DNA from: Chaunax sp. Z400 | Lineage: Eukaryota; Chordata; Actinopteri; Lophiiformes; Chaunacidae | Assembly (NCBI GenBank): GCA_037577475.1 | Contig: CM075188.1 | Span: 18,767,001 to 18,831,000 of the forward strand | Direction: 5' to 3' | DNA: 64,000 nt | In this document: piece after piece, positions 1 through 12,434 of the stretch | Layout: each line of letters begins with the position of its first letter | How positions within the stretch are numbered: the first letter of the stretch is position 1 | Made by a program: the position numbers and the translations under genes | The notes under the pieces: model-generated | The model's input: only the letters and a program-made list of their open reading frames with translations | The model's database searches: none | What the model was told of the DNA's origin: nothing

Positions 1-140
1 GTTTTAAGCTATTTTAGCCACGCTTATGTGCCTCTGGGACTACTGAACTTAGAAGGAGCTAATGAAGTTACATTGAAAAATCTATATAGAAGGACTTCAG
101 AGAGTTGTTTAAGAGTCGGTGTTTTTTTGTACGGCTTTGA

Positions 141-177
<37 letters not shown>

Positions 178-2039
178 TGTTTGGGAGGGCGGGTTAAAAA
201 GTTGCATGTGTATGTTCACACATGTCTTCTTGCTGTACGTGCAGCCATGCACAAGTGGTTTGCACCAGCCTAATCAGCACTTACCTGTGTTCTAATGTTG
301 CAGCTTTTTGAATTATAGGGAGAGTAAACTTAATGGCACTGATCCTGTCTGTTGCTGTTGGAGGGGTGAGTTTGGACGTCATTTTCCTCATGTTTCTTTG
401 TCAGGACATGAACCCTCACAGTGATATGTTCCTTTCATGGAACTCCTGACTCCTGGGTTGCACTACACTGTGAGTCCAAAATAAGAGACGCAGTTTAGTT
501 GGTAATAATTAATGCTTTTGACATGTAGCAAAATCATTATCAAAACACTTCAATCATCTCATGGACTGAAATGAATGAAAAAGCAAAAAATAAAAAAAAT
601 TAGACAACTGTCTTTTTTTTTCTTCTTCTTCTTGTACTTTAATTAATCTGATGACCCCTTATCTTGGTACTCCTTACAGTTGAAACCACTGGTCTAGTAT
701 ACTCTTTAGAGACACTCCATCTATTGCATGTTATAGATTGCTGATGGCAACTGGGCCTTCATCTCAAATATCTAACTAGTGTCTAGTGAGTGAGATTAAA
801 CACTGGAGTTTGTTTGTGAAAAAATGTGGCATTCATGCTACAGCTGAAGGAGACTTGTTGGAAAACAAATAGGCGACCCACTGATTGAATCAAACATTAC
901 ATTTAGAATGAGACTTTTGCCTTGGGTTTTAGCACCATCCTATTAATGGATGAGTCTAAAGAGTACATACCGTCCTCAACAGATTGTGCTTCCTCATAAG
1001 GTGAACATATTCTCATGACGCTCTACCTAAAGCAATAAATGTGACATTTATGGCTAATCCCTAAACACCATGCCTTAAGTTTGACCATGGCTGCTTTTAA
1101 ATAAATACTGAACTCTTCATCCGACGGCTCCTGAACCAAACGATCGCTGAAACACCTCCCCAGCTCAGCAGTGTTTGTCGTTGGACTGTCTTCAACAAGG
1201 ATGTGTGCAGAGGGTCAAACTGCACTACAAATTAAAGTGTCTGTTATCCTAAATGTTAATTATTGTTAATTTGTCTTTGTTCTGTAATGATCTTGATAAT
1301 AAAAGACTGGCCAGACTGTTGATTGTTGATGTTTTTGTGTGCTTATTGAAAAGTTGAACCAACAACTTTATCCCCTGCCGAGAACAGAGAACCGGGGGAT
1401 GTAGGGATGGATTCCATCCATCCGTCCGTCTGTCCATCACTTTTTGTTTACATAGCACAACTGGATTTATCTCAGATGAGGGTTTCTGGGGTATAAAGTA
1501 AAAACTGTTCAATGTTTTTTGCACATTAATTTATGTACACATCCAATAGAGAGGTGCCGTTTAATGCTTTCTGAATTTTAAGCATTTAATTTATTATTTT
1601 TATATTTCAATGAAATGCACCTATGGAAGGAATCATTAGTATTTCTTGCTTTTTATCTATTAATCCACCATCTATGTACTGAATGAATGATTTTATCTAA
1701 AAAAAAACAAAAGCCAAAAAGAGAACCAAAGAGATTTTATTTTCATTTTGTTTTAAGAAAGTTTTTTTTTAATGTAAAAGAAAAGGAACAAATTCTCTCA
1801 AACGAGAGCCTGAAACCGGAGTTTTATTTTGCTTTGACTGAAACATTTAATTGAATTTCCAAATAGTTAAAGATCAATTGGCTGATAAGCTCTAAACTGA
1901 AGTTGATTTTTTCTAACCATTTAGTCTTCCTTCAATCAACCTGCCACCCAACTAAATGTTAATATTTTATCTATGCCTTTTGGTAGAATCAGATGAAATA
2001 TGATCAGTGTCTCCTACATTTTTACAAAATTGACAAAAA
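1..2039. other. left flank, no gene recognised
   Basis: AT-rich DNA with the GT microsatellite, a TTC tract near 620 and a TCCATCCGTCC cluster near 1410. A plus-strand AATAAA near 1297 could end a gene outside the window, but nothing supports coding sequence here. Confidence 0.5.
142..176. repeat. (GT)n microsatellite
   Basis: Uninterrupted GT repeat near the left edge, followed by GCGTG. Confidence 0.9.
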
Positions 2040-3304
2040 AAAACAACCTACATAGTATACGTCCTCAGTAACCAAAAACATGTACAGCATTTCATACTGT
2101 ATGTACTATGTGTGCTACAATGAGACTGCAACGAGGCAGTACTTGCATACCACAGTGGGAAAATTCTGTTTCTGATAAAAGTCATGCATTACAAATTTCA
2201 CTTGAATAAAAATAATGTGAAAGCATACAAATATACTTTAAGTGCCAGCAATAGATTTACTCATTGTGGAGATACCAACCATTCCAAAAATAAATATATA
2301 AATATTATATTATTGCATTGCAATTACTGATGCATTGTTCTAATTTTTATACTACTGGGTAGCTTCTATCCCCTCCAACCAAGTTTAAAAATATATTTTG
2401 TTTCAATAATCTCATTCTGCCAATTTATCAAATGAATGTAGTGGAGTAGAAACCAAAAGTAACAAAATGAGAACACTCAAAACTGTTTACTTTCTAACAC
2501 TATGGTACAGACTTAATAATGTAACTTGTGTTGAACAGGCTGTATATTGAAAAGGGGCCATATTGTCTGACCAAAAATGAAACTGGTTTGTGTTACACTT
2601 TTATTACAAGATTATGTGGAATATTTTATAGCCTGAATCACACGTGGTACACGACACTATATAAAAAACACAATGGCACCATCTAATGGATATATAGAGT
2701 CATTTCTTTTAGTAGAACTCAGTATTTGCTTACTAACCACAGCAGCCAAACACAGTCAGCCTGAACTGTGTGGGCTAAAAATGTTTTCGTGAACCTGTTT
2801 TCAGATCAATCTTAAAGAATATTACGGCATGTTTTGTCAATGAAGGGTATAACTTGCAGACAATGATCTGAATGATTATTGGTTTATAGTGTCCTAGTTA
2901 TGAGAGGCAACCCACATTAGAATACTGTGTGTGTAGTTTATCTGTTTAGACCATTAAGTGTGTTGGCCGGTTTTACTACAAACCCCAGGCAAATACAGGA
3001 ACACTCTTAAATTTCAAACCTGCAGACATGCATTCTCTCCTCCAGTGTTACTGCTATTATTGTGAAGACTTACCTTTCCTGCGACTCATGTTTATTTTTA
3101 AACCATGTGCTTTTTTTTTTTTTACTTTAAGTTCACGGCTTTTCCCCCTGAGGATGTTGACTGTGCTTTTGAGAGACATTTAAATATTAACGGTCTCTAC
3201 ACTTGTGCAGCGCCATGGGGAAATTCTCTGGTGCACCTTTTTGAGTTTGACTGTATATCTAAAGTCTAAATATGCATATTTACTGCTGGCAGCACATAGG
3301 TAAA

Positions 3305-6300
3305 TCATGCTGAATAAGAGCTTCTCCAGATCCAGATAGAAATGATGGTTATGAAGCTCACTGAGATGAAGGCAATGTACAAGCTGAACAGAAGACGATC
3401 AATGACCATCCCGATATTCTGCCATTCCTGCGAGGTTTTGCTCCCCTGGAAGTGTTTGTCCACATGGAGGCGGATGGCCATGAGATCTCGACTCAGCTTC
3501 CTCAGTTCATCCAGGGCCGGATCCGGGGAGGGTTTCTCTAGAGCTGCATCACCAGACATGTTCTGAAGATTTCTTGAAGAGATGATGTTGGAATTCAATG
3601 CTGGTTCAGACAAAAACAAAGAACGGGTTGTTTGAAATCTAAATGTCGAATACTCTCTAATCATATGAGACTTATACAGAAAATATCAAATCTACATTGC
3701 ATCTTGAATAGGTTGGAAAATAGTTCCTCATTGGCTGGAAGGTTACACACAGACATGGGGGAGAACATGCAAACTCCACACAGAAAAGTCCCAGATCCCA
3801 AGCTGGATTTGAACCCAAGACCTTCTTGCTGTGAAGTAACAGCACTACACTCTGCGCCCCCATGCCATGGTAGTTTTTTATAACTTAATATGTAGTCCTA
3901 TGGTGGTTAATGTCAGTAGTAATCATAATAATAACAACATACTGTAGCTGTACCTGGATTGAGGAAGACAGTGACTTTGTTGGTCTTTTTCTTTGGAGGA
4001 AGACAAACCAAAACAGCCAGATATCGTAACACGAGGACGCTGAGCCAGTGAGGAACCACACTGTAATCGTTGGAGCTGTAATGGATATTGGTGATAAGAA
4101 TTGTCTCCAACAGGCTGGCCACCATCAGAGCGAGACTGAGCGAGAAGAACACATCTGCAGGAGACATCATGAACAGTCAGTATTTCATTAAGGGCTGTAT
4201 CTTTTACATGCCTTCTATCCTGTTTTTCAGTAATATCTTGACACGGGGGGGGGTTAAGTAACTGGGAAACTGGTGAAGCCTTGGGCTCCCTGAATGCTGT
4301 CTTGTATATTTTTAGAGCCTTATTTTTTAAAGCTAGCAGCTGATTTTATTGCCCCTCCTTTAACATATGTTTATCTGACTTTTAACATACCACCTGAAGC
4401 AGGAAAGGGGGGGAGACATGCAGCAAGCGGCCACGGGTTGGAATCGAACCCGAGCCGACCGCGCAGAGGACTATACCCTCGGTACATGGGGTGAGCGCTC
4501 TAACCACTGCGCCATCTGCGCCGCCCCGACCCAATGGTTTTAAATAATTACAGGCCCATCTGGAAGCTTTCTGTCCTGGTTAAAATTTTACAGTCCCTTG
4601 TGAGTCAACAATTAAAGGAGTTTTTATCCACTAATAATGATTTATCCGACTTTCAATCAGGTTTTAGAAAAAAACGTAGTACTACTACAGCTGCCTTAAA
4701 AGTAGTATTTTATAGAAAAGTATTTTATAGAATTGTTAGGCAACAAGGAACACTGTGCAGCTCTTTTTATTGACTTACCAAAAGCTTTTGATACTGTGGA
4801 TCATGACATTATGAAGCAAAGACTGTATATAAAAGGCAATATTGGACTGTCAGAACATTCTGTGGAATGGTTTGAAAATTACCTGTCAGGTAGAACTCAA
4901 TGTGTGCATGAAGAAGGTATCACCTCCAGCTCTCTTAGTATTTTCATGGGCGTACCCCAGGGATCTGTCTTGGGACCTCTACTTTTCATCATATATATGA
5001 ACAATCTTGATCAAAATGTTCCCAATTCAAGGTTCCACTTTTATGCAGATGATACTGTGATATACTGTGCTGCATCGACACAAAAACCAGGCTCTTAGCC
5101 AACTACAGTTAGCTTTAAATACTGTACAACATAACTTGCGTGATTTGAAGCTGGTCTTAAATGCTGACAAAACAAAACTTATGTTGTTTTCTAAAGCAAA
5201 GGCAGGGCCTCATGACCTCCCAGCTATCACCGCCTTTCAGGGCTCTGAGATCGAACCTGTATCTCGATACAAATATCTAGGTATCATAATTGATGATTCT
5301 CTTTCGTTTGTGCCTCACATTCAGCAGATTTATTTAGAATCAAGTCATGCCGTTCCTTTGAGGCCAGAAAGAGGCTTGTGGCTGTCTGTGCTGGACTATG
5401 GTGATGTCCTATACACGCATGCATCCTCGCAATGCTTACATGCACTGGACACTGTTTACCATGGAGCATTGAGGTTTATCACAAATTTTAAAGCCCTTAC
5501 TCACCATTGCTTGCTGTATGCTAGAGTTGGATGGTCTGCCTTGTCCACCCGTACATTTAACCACTGGCATATTCTTGTTTACAAGGCTATTCTTGGTCTT
5601 CTTCCTTCTTATCTCCAGGATTACATCAATCAAATAAGCATGGGAAGTTATTGTCTTCGCTCCCACGACTTATTTTTACTGTCTGTCCCTAAAGTCCGTA
5701 CTGAATTTAGGTAAGCTGCTCCTTCTGCTTGGAATCAGGTGCAGCATTACCTGAATCTCAGAGAGCTGGTCTCACTAAGTGCATTAAAAGCTTAAAAGCT
5801 ACCTTAAATGATTTGGATGCAGAATTATCTAGCTGTAAATGTTTTGTATGACTTATGTAGCCCCTGGCTGTTCCTCGATGTTGTTAACTCGTGACATATG
5901 AAATTGCTGTGAGTTGTACCACCTGTTTGTGCTGTTGCCTGTCTTGGCCAGGATGCTCTTGTAAAAGAGACTTGAAAATAGCTTTTAATGGAAATACTTT
6001 CAACCTCAGAATAAGTCCCTATGAAACAATGTCCTCCCTTATTGATATTATCCTTATTTAAATACGGTCCTTAGCTTCAAATGCACACATCCCTTCAATC
6101 CACTCTGGTATAAAAGTAACACAGGTGTCGCTCACTGATTAGAGGCGTTGTCTCCCCAGTGACAGGCAGCAGGTCGTTCATGATGAGCAGGAAAACGGTG
6201 TAGCCGAGGATGAGGGTCATCTTGAAGGCGGACCGGTCAACACTATGGGGAGGCAGCAGGAAGCTGAAGAGGTCCACTGTGATGAGGAAGCAGCTGGGGA

Positions 6301-9300
6301 TCAGGAGGTTCACCACATAGAGGATTGGCCTACGTCTTAGAATGAGCTAGGGAAGAGACACAGGTACAACACCTCTAGATTCTAGTCAGACTTAAGACAT
6401 TTTTTCTTTATTTTCAAGTTTAGGGCAGGATTCACTTTAGGTTTCTTGTTCGATTAGATGTTCATTAACCAACATATTATTATTATAAATGATGACAATG
6501 ATCAGTTAAGTATTAATTAGTAGGCTATACTCTTATTAATGTTCAGTCTACACTGCATGCATTTAGTATGTCTTTTCAGATATTGCAATTCAAGATAAGT
6601 GATAATGGAATAGTTAGAATAATAAAACATGCTTACATAGTATTTGACCTGAGAGTAATCCCCTTCTTCTAATACCAGGGAGAAAGGAACTACTTTGACT
6701 CCAACAAGCTCCCACTCCCCTTCAGTCTCAATCACACTTGTGGACTCCTCCAGAATTTCTTCAGATGTGGTGCCCCCAGTCATCCTCACATCCTCAGCTT
6801 GAATGACAGTTTACAGTTATTAGAAGGATAAGTTTTGAGTCCACACATATTGATATTCATTGAAATGCTTTAAAGTACTTTTCACTGATGATTATGTGTG
6901 CCCAGTGTTATTCATGATTTGTCAGACAAGAAAAGCGCTATGTAAGTAGAGTTCATGTACCATTTTAGTAGTAGTATTATAATAACATTCATTAATTATC
7001 ATTACATATAGGATACATACTGCAGATTTAAACACAGTTTACATACTGTAAATATATAATTCACTGACAAACTGTGACCAAAGAGTTTACAATTTGCAAG
7101 ATTATTGTAATGAACTGTATATGTATAGATATATATATATATATATATATATCATTACAATAATCTTGCAAATTGTATATATATTATTCTAAAATATAGT
7201 AAGAAAAAAATAATAATACAGTACTTTGCATGTGAATCTTAAATAATAAATTACTGTAAATTTACAATGAAAAAGAGAAGAGCAACTTTTTATATTAAAC
7301 CAGGCTTACTGGTATGTAAATATGATTCAAAGGTCAGTGAGCAGTTTTGGACATCGAAGGGGAAAGTATAGATTAGTAATCGGCAGGAGCTGACCACTCT
7401 GACTATCTTATCATCAAACACATGACCTGTGTTGTATAAGTAGACAAATGGAGTTACGGGAGATTTGTCCTCCTCCGTGCTGGAAAAGAATAAAAAAAAC
7501 AACATAATTATTATTTATTCCTGAATCCAAGAAATCCTAAAAGGAGAGTGGAAAGAAACAGTTCTATCTTTTCATTGTTAACAATTTACATTGTAATTGT
7601 ATTATACACTCCACTAAAATGAGTTGATATTCTTCTATTTCTTTAACATGCCCTCTTTTTTTAATTATGCAGTTGTTGTAAAGGGGCAAAACGTGCATAA
7701 AGAATGACCTCTCTTCAGCCAGGCTTAAAGCATATAAGATCACTTTCCAAGCGCTGACATTATTCTAGTTTTTACTTCACCCTTTTTACTTTATTATAAG
7801 GCTGATTGTCGGATTTGGAAATGATATGAAAAACTTTTAACATAATTTTAACTTACAACTCTATAATGTGGACATCGGGAACCCAAATGTTTTCCCGTAG
7901 AATAGAGACTCTCTTAGTCCCACATTCTTTCTCATCCCAACTGAATCCGTCTATTTTCCACTCCTACATAAAACAGAACAGCACCAATATGATGCAGAAC
8001 AGATGCAGAAGAAAATGCTTTTTATTTATTTTTTATTAACATAAAAGAAAAGAAATAAATGACAAGACATTTAAAACACACTTCTATTAATTTTGGAGGG
8101 AAAAAAGTGATAATAATAAGAAAAAAAATTGGTAATACAATAACCAAACATAATGGATTTAGACAAAGACTTTCAACTTATTGTTCTTTCCATTATTGTC
8201 TAAACACTTACCAGAACTTGCCATATGACTGTTGTCAGAGTTTGGGCTTTTTCATCCTATGAATGAGACATATTGTTAAATTAATTAGAGCCAATAATAC
8301 AGATTATTATTGATGAATGAATTGTTTGTGCAGACTCACCACACTTAAAATGCCCACCACAGTGATACCAATGGTTATGTTAATTGGATCTGAAAAGCTT
8401 TTTACAGGACGCACCAGTTTCTCAGTAAATAAAGTCCTTTCAAGCTCCTTGTACAAGGATTTAGGTGTTGGGCTGGTGCAGTTCAATGCGGCAACAAAAC
8501 CTGAGTTTAAACAGAAAATGTTGAAAACAATGTTTGTGAAATTATACAATAGAAGTAGGATATAAGCAGTGCCAGCACCAGACAATTATCAGAAAGGGGA
8601 CACAGGTGAACAATGATGCATGATGACTACACACAGGATTGAGCAAAAATTACTCAAAACTTGGTGGAAGGATGGAGCATGGGCCAGGAAAGCTAGACAG
8701 ACATGTAGGATTGTTCAGCCTTGGCAAAGGTACACACTGAGGAGTGCCATTCTTATTTTTTCTTTTTTGGTGTGGCACCTGGCCTGATAACATGTTACCA
8801 CCCTAACTCATCGTCTAGGGTCTTAAACAACATCAAAGTATGTTGCATTCGACACAGGACCTACTAAGCTTCTCGAGAATGCTGTATTCTAACTGTTCTT
8901 GATTTCATCTTTGCTCCAATGTATACTGTACCATTGTGTCAATTAAGGTTCTGGTTCAATCGAAGCCCTTTCAGAAGCTTGTGATCCAGCCTGTCTTTTT
9001 AAAGACTTAAATCCATAATGATAAATCCAAAACTGTCTTCTGTGATTATCTTCTGTGGGAGACCCAGGAGCCATGGCTAGCCCAGCTTGGATTTCAGGCC
9101 ATTTTGTTTTGATTCTTACTACGGTCAAAATACTGTATTTATAAAAATTATTAAAAAAATAAATAAATAAAAAAATTTCAAATATTTGGTGAATTAGAAA
9201 AAAGTCAGTGGAGACTCATCGTTTGATCTGCCTGAACACCACTTGAAATGTGATATTTAGTATCGAAAGAATTTAATTTAACAAAAGAAAAGATGGAATA

Positions 9301-9996
9301 ATAATGAGAACGAACACTAGAGCTGCAGCTGAGCTTGAACCCACAGCAGTTTGAAGAAGAGAGAAAGAATAGTTAGAACATAAAAAATAGAGCTACAGCA
9401 GCAAGCATTGCCATATTTAAAACCAATTAAGAAATAATTAAAAGAATGTAAAGAATGCTTTATTGTAGGTTTGGTAGTACTTTTATTCTAAATCACATTT
9501 TTGCCTGATATCTTTGATAGTCTTTAAATAACCAAAATGAAGAGTCAAATTCCCTGATTTGGTTTTGGAAAGTTGGAAATATTGAATGAATATCTCAGAA
9601 ACAATGACCGATGCATGTAGGTGTTTTGAAATGTAATTAATCAAAAATGTTTTATGTAATTTAAGGAAACTGTTTGCAAAAATGTATATTATTGTCTACA
9701 TGCATATCATGAAAAAAGGTAATCATTTTAATATATTACTTAAGATTATTCTTAGAATTTCCTATAATATTTTCTGATGACAAATCTGAAGGCGAATTTT
9801 GAATGAAACAAAAAATACTTCAAATGTGAAAGAGATTCCGGCTACAGTATACAGAAGTAACTTAAGTGCCCCTTTAACTACCAACTTGCAGTTGTTCATC
9901 TTCTTTGCTCATTTTGTAGATAGTGAAATATCGTCCAGTCTTACCGTGAAGCAGCATGAAACAGATGAAGATGAGCTCCACAGACTTTACCCTCAT
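3305..9996 (-). CDS. 5-HT3-like Cys-loop channel subunit, copy A (complete, 9 exons)
   Basis: Ligand-gated cation channel subunit of the plasma membrane, 5-HT3 family. Exons in transcription order: 9945-9996, 8340-8500, 8212-8256, 7857-7963, 7310-7479, 6637-6797, 6136-6346, 3954-4154, 3305-3600. All have GT/AG borders and matching phases, giving 467 residues, the usual family length. A signal peptide starts MRVKSVELIF. The Cys-loop has Cys154 and Cys168 exactly 13 residues apart with FPFDVQNC. TM1 follows RRRPILYVV, TM2 contains FKMTLILGYTVFLL after an acidic DR, TM3 is in exon 8 and TM4 in exon 9. Loop B has Tyr where 5-HT3A has Trp. A LINE and a SINE sit in intron 7. A possible AATAAA on the minus strand is at 3091-3096. 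The family is certain from the Cys-loop and TM2; orthology to a named subunit is not. Confidence 0.9.
3722..3870 (-). mobile_element. old SINE or LINE 3'-end fragment, copy in gene A
   Basis: The minus strand contains GGTTCAAATCC (B-box-like) and GTGTGGAGTTTGCATGTTCTC, a sequence widespread in fish retroelements. The same insertion lies at 22152-22300 in gene C, so it predates the duplication. Confidence 0.6.
4386..4530 (-). mobile_element. tRNA-derived SINE
   Basis: On the minus strand the segment carries an A box (TGGCGCAGTGG, 4504-4514) and a B box (GGTTCGATTCC, 4440-4450) at tRNA-like spacing, followed by a non-tRNA tail (TTGCTGCATGTCTCC). No intact cloverleaf or 3' tRNA stem, so this is a SINE head and not a tRNA gene. 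It abuts the LINE. Confidence 0.75.
4534..5965 (+). mobile_element. broken L2/CR1/Rex1-type LINE (reverse transcriptase remnant)
   Basis: Reverse-transcriptase pieces appear in consecutive, frameshifted frames: FQSGFRKKRSTTTAALK, then LFIDLPKAFDTVDHD, GVPQGSVLGPLLF, FYADDTVIY, LNADKTKLMLF, YKYLGIIIDDSLSF, VLDYGDVLY and HGALRFITNF. The order is that of a non-LTR reverse transcriptase of the jockey/L2/CR1 group. Frameshifts at about 4740 and 5080 and a missing piece near 5335 make it inactive. It is present in intron 7 of gene A but absent from gene C, so it inserted after the duplication or was lost from C. Confidence 0.85.
7089..7176. repeat. perfect 25-bp inverted repeat around an AT tract
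   Basis: Arms 7089-7113 and 7152-7176 are exact reverse complements; the 38-base loop is mostly (AT)n. It lies in intron 5 of gene A, where gene C has an unrelated fold-back element. Confidence 0.9.
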
Positions 9997-10549
9997 TTTC
10001 AGTCTCATTTAAACCTCGAAATACAAAACAAAGAAGCCAGTCTTCTCAATCAAAGTGAGTCATTCTGCCAGAGTAAGATAAACATCCCAATTATTAGATC
10101 AAATGTGTTACCACCTCCACAGCCTAATACTGATTCTCCACTTCCAACTGCCTTGAACCTTTGCGTAGTTCTAAGTTGCTTGCAGATGAAGGCATGCTTG
10201 GATTGTGCAACAGGTTTTTGAATCGTCTTCACTTGTACTCTATTTGCATTTTTTGGATCAACATCTTCTCTTCTGCTTGCGGAGGCCAAAGCAAACACAT
10301 CACTATCCACTTGTGTCAATTAACCGCCTGGAGAACTGTCAGAATTATGCTTTGCCTCATTCAAAATTACATTTTTGACTTGGTGATGGTACTAAATGAA
10401 AAGTTATTTCAGTTCATCTGTAGGAGAAACATAAATGTCTGCACCAAAAGTCTTAGGGTTGTAGAGATTCACTCAAAACCACAAATTCCATCCTCATGGT
10501 AATGATGACATTAAAACGGCTGCCCTCCGGGTTTTGTTAAAGTAGGTGA

Positions 10550-11400
10550 AAAAAACAAACAATTGTAGATTCACCTCTTAACCAAACATTCTTCAAAATT
10601 CAACAGTTCTAATTTTGGCACATATACCCTACTCTTTCACCAAGTTTGACGAGAATGCATCTTGTAATTTATGTGTAATAAATAAAAATGGTGAAAAAAG
10701 ACCTCGCAAGTTAAGGAAGTGACAGAAATTCATGGATCCATGCCTTACTTGGATCCACTCTGACATTTAATGACTTCTTCTTCCATGGCACATGTCCCAC
10801 CCTTTCACCAACTTTCATAATCCTTCAAGTCGTTTATGAGTAATTGACAAAAACAGTACAAAAAACCCTATCATCCAACCATTTTCTGTAGTCACTTATT
10901 CTGTGCAGGGTCGTGGGGGCCTGGAGCCTATCCAAGTTGACATCTTAATTTAGAGTCACCAATTCACCTATATTGCATGTGTTTGGACTGTGGGAGGAAG
11001 CCGGAGTACCTGGGGGGAACCCACACAGAAAAGTCTCAGGTCCTCAGGTGGATTTGAAGCCAGGAGTTTCTTGCCGCCCAGCCCTATCTTGTAATTTTCA
11101 AAAAAGTAAAAAAAAAAAAGAAGTCCAGAATCTGCCCCTTTATTCAGATCCACTCCAAAATCTAATGGGTTCTTGTTACATGCCCAACCCTTCTACCAAA
11201 TTTCATCAAACTCTATCATGTAGTTTATATGTAACAGTTGAAAAAGATCTGAAATGCTCCAAAAAAAAGGCCCAATCTCGCACTGATCTCGCAAGTTCCT
11301 GATTCAGCCCCTTTATTTGGATCCACTCCAAATTTTAACCAGTTCTTCTGTGTCATAAGCACAACACTCCCACCAGTCACTTCCAGCAAGGGGCTACATG
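10550..11400. repeat. intergenic A-B spacer: interspersed repeat units and retroelement 3' end
   Basis: Several diverged units carry a shared phrase (TTTGGATCCACTCCAAAATTTAA, written in part; then CATGCCC, CCACC, AAGTTTCATGAAA), at about 10690-10860, 11110-11260 and 11290-11390. 10885-11085 resembles a common fish LINE 3' end (GGAGCCTATCC, TTTGGACTGTGGGAGGAAGC). Further units of the same family lie at 31390-31730 and 34030-34330. No gene seen. Confidence 0.6.
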
Positions 11401-12434
11401 AGAAATGTTATCATCAAGCCAAGCAAATAACAAGCAGATAAGGACAGGTCATGGCATTGCCATAGTAGGATTCATAAATTCTCATGGTGGTGGTAGTGCC
11501 CTCTAGTTTGTTCATATTGCCGCTGTGATTTACTCTTGTGATTCTTCAGCTTTATCAGCCCCTTCAACTATCAGTCTCTGGGGAGTCATCAGCCACCACC
11601 ACCACCAGTGTCTTGACTCCATGGGGGATCTATCTGCTGCTTCTCAGGACAAAAACTCCCCTTTGAGTCTGACAGCCAAAGACTTTCTATCAGCTCTTAA
11701 TCATGTGTCGTTAACATTTGTGCTCTACTTTATCTATCTGCTTTTACTGAGAATACCTGATTTTGTCATTCACTGCTGACTTCTGAGGAATAAAATAAGA
11801 ATTTCCTCATCCAACTCCATTGATGTGCTGTGTCAGGACATCATTGAGGACACCGCCAATAAACAAAAGTGAGACTGAGTTTAATAATCTTGAGACAAAG
11901 AAAAGATTTATTGAAGACAGAAATCCACTTCATTGTGTCATGTTATTATTGTATGTGAGCTTTTGTTAAACTGTTTTATATAAAGCATTTAATGGTAAAA
12001 TTCTGTCACAACAAAATTGTCTCCACTTTGAAATAAATAAATTCTGGTCTTTCTTGTCTGCTTGATCTCCTGACATAAATGTTGCTTGCTTTCACCTGAG
12101 GCCAGGAGCAAGTCACCAGCACTGAATAACCAAATGGGGGAATACTAGGAATCATAATAAGAGAGGCAAACATTCTGCTGTTGATCTGGGTGAAAAGGAT
12201 ATTCTTCATGTTACTATACAAAGCTAACACTTCTGCATTCACATTCTTTGCTGAAATCAAACACAGAAAACAGGCTTTAAATAAGCATCACAGAACCAGT
12301 AATCAATAAATGTTAACAGAGACATTTTTTTGCCTTCTAGTTATACAATTAGCTCTTTAATTAGATTTTTAGACATCTGTTGAATTGTCTGTGACTTGAA
12401 TCCTTTCCCTGGTTCACATCTGACCTATGTCCAG
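11400..12434. other. 3' flank of gene B
   Basis: Contains the likely poly(A) signal of gene B (minus-strand AATAAA, 11907-11912) and a 3' UTR of about 520 bases. I see no other gene. Confidence 0.5.

Larger units (their letters stand above)
2040..10500. repeat. segmental duplication, left member (contains gene A)
   Basis: Collinear with 20395-29348 through introns, exons and flanks, at high identity by eye (for example 2060-2120 against 20410-20470 and 9940-10000 against 28780-28840). Both copies share an older SINE-like insertion downstream of exon 8. Member-specific changes are a LINE plus SINE at about 4320-5970 and an insertion of about 430 bp at 8650-9070 here, against about 1 kb at 22670-23668 and 750 bp at 27350-28100 in the other member. 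Confidence 0.9.

Noticed and set aside
28..273. 81-codon plus frame at the left edge
   Set aside because: Its Val-Cys repeat comes from the GT microsatellite, and it has no homology or splice context.
4386..4530. Possible tRNA gene
   Set aside because: A and B boxes are present, but no complete cloverleaf; the tail is typical of a SINE.
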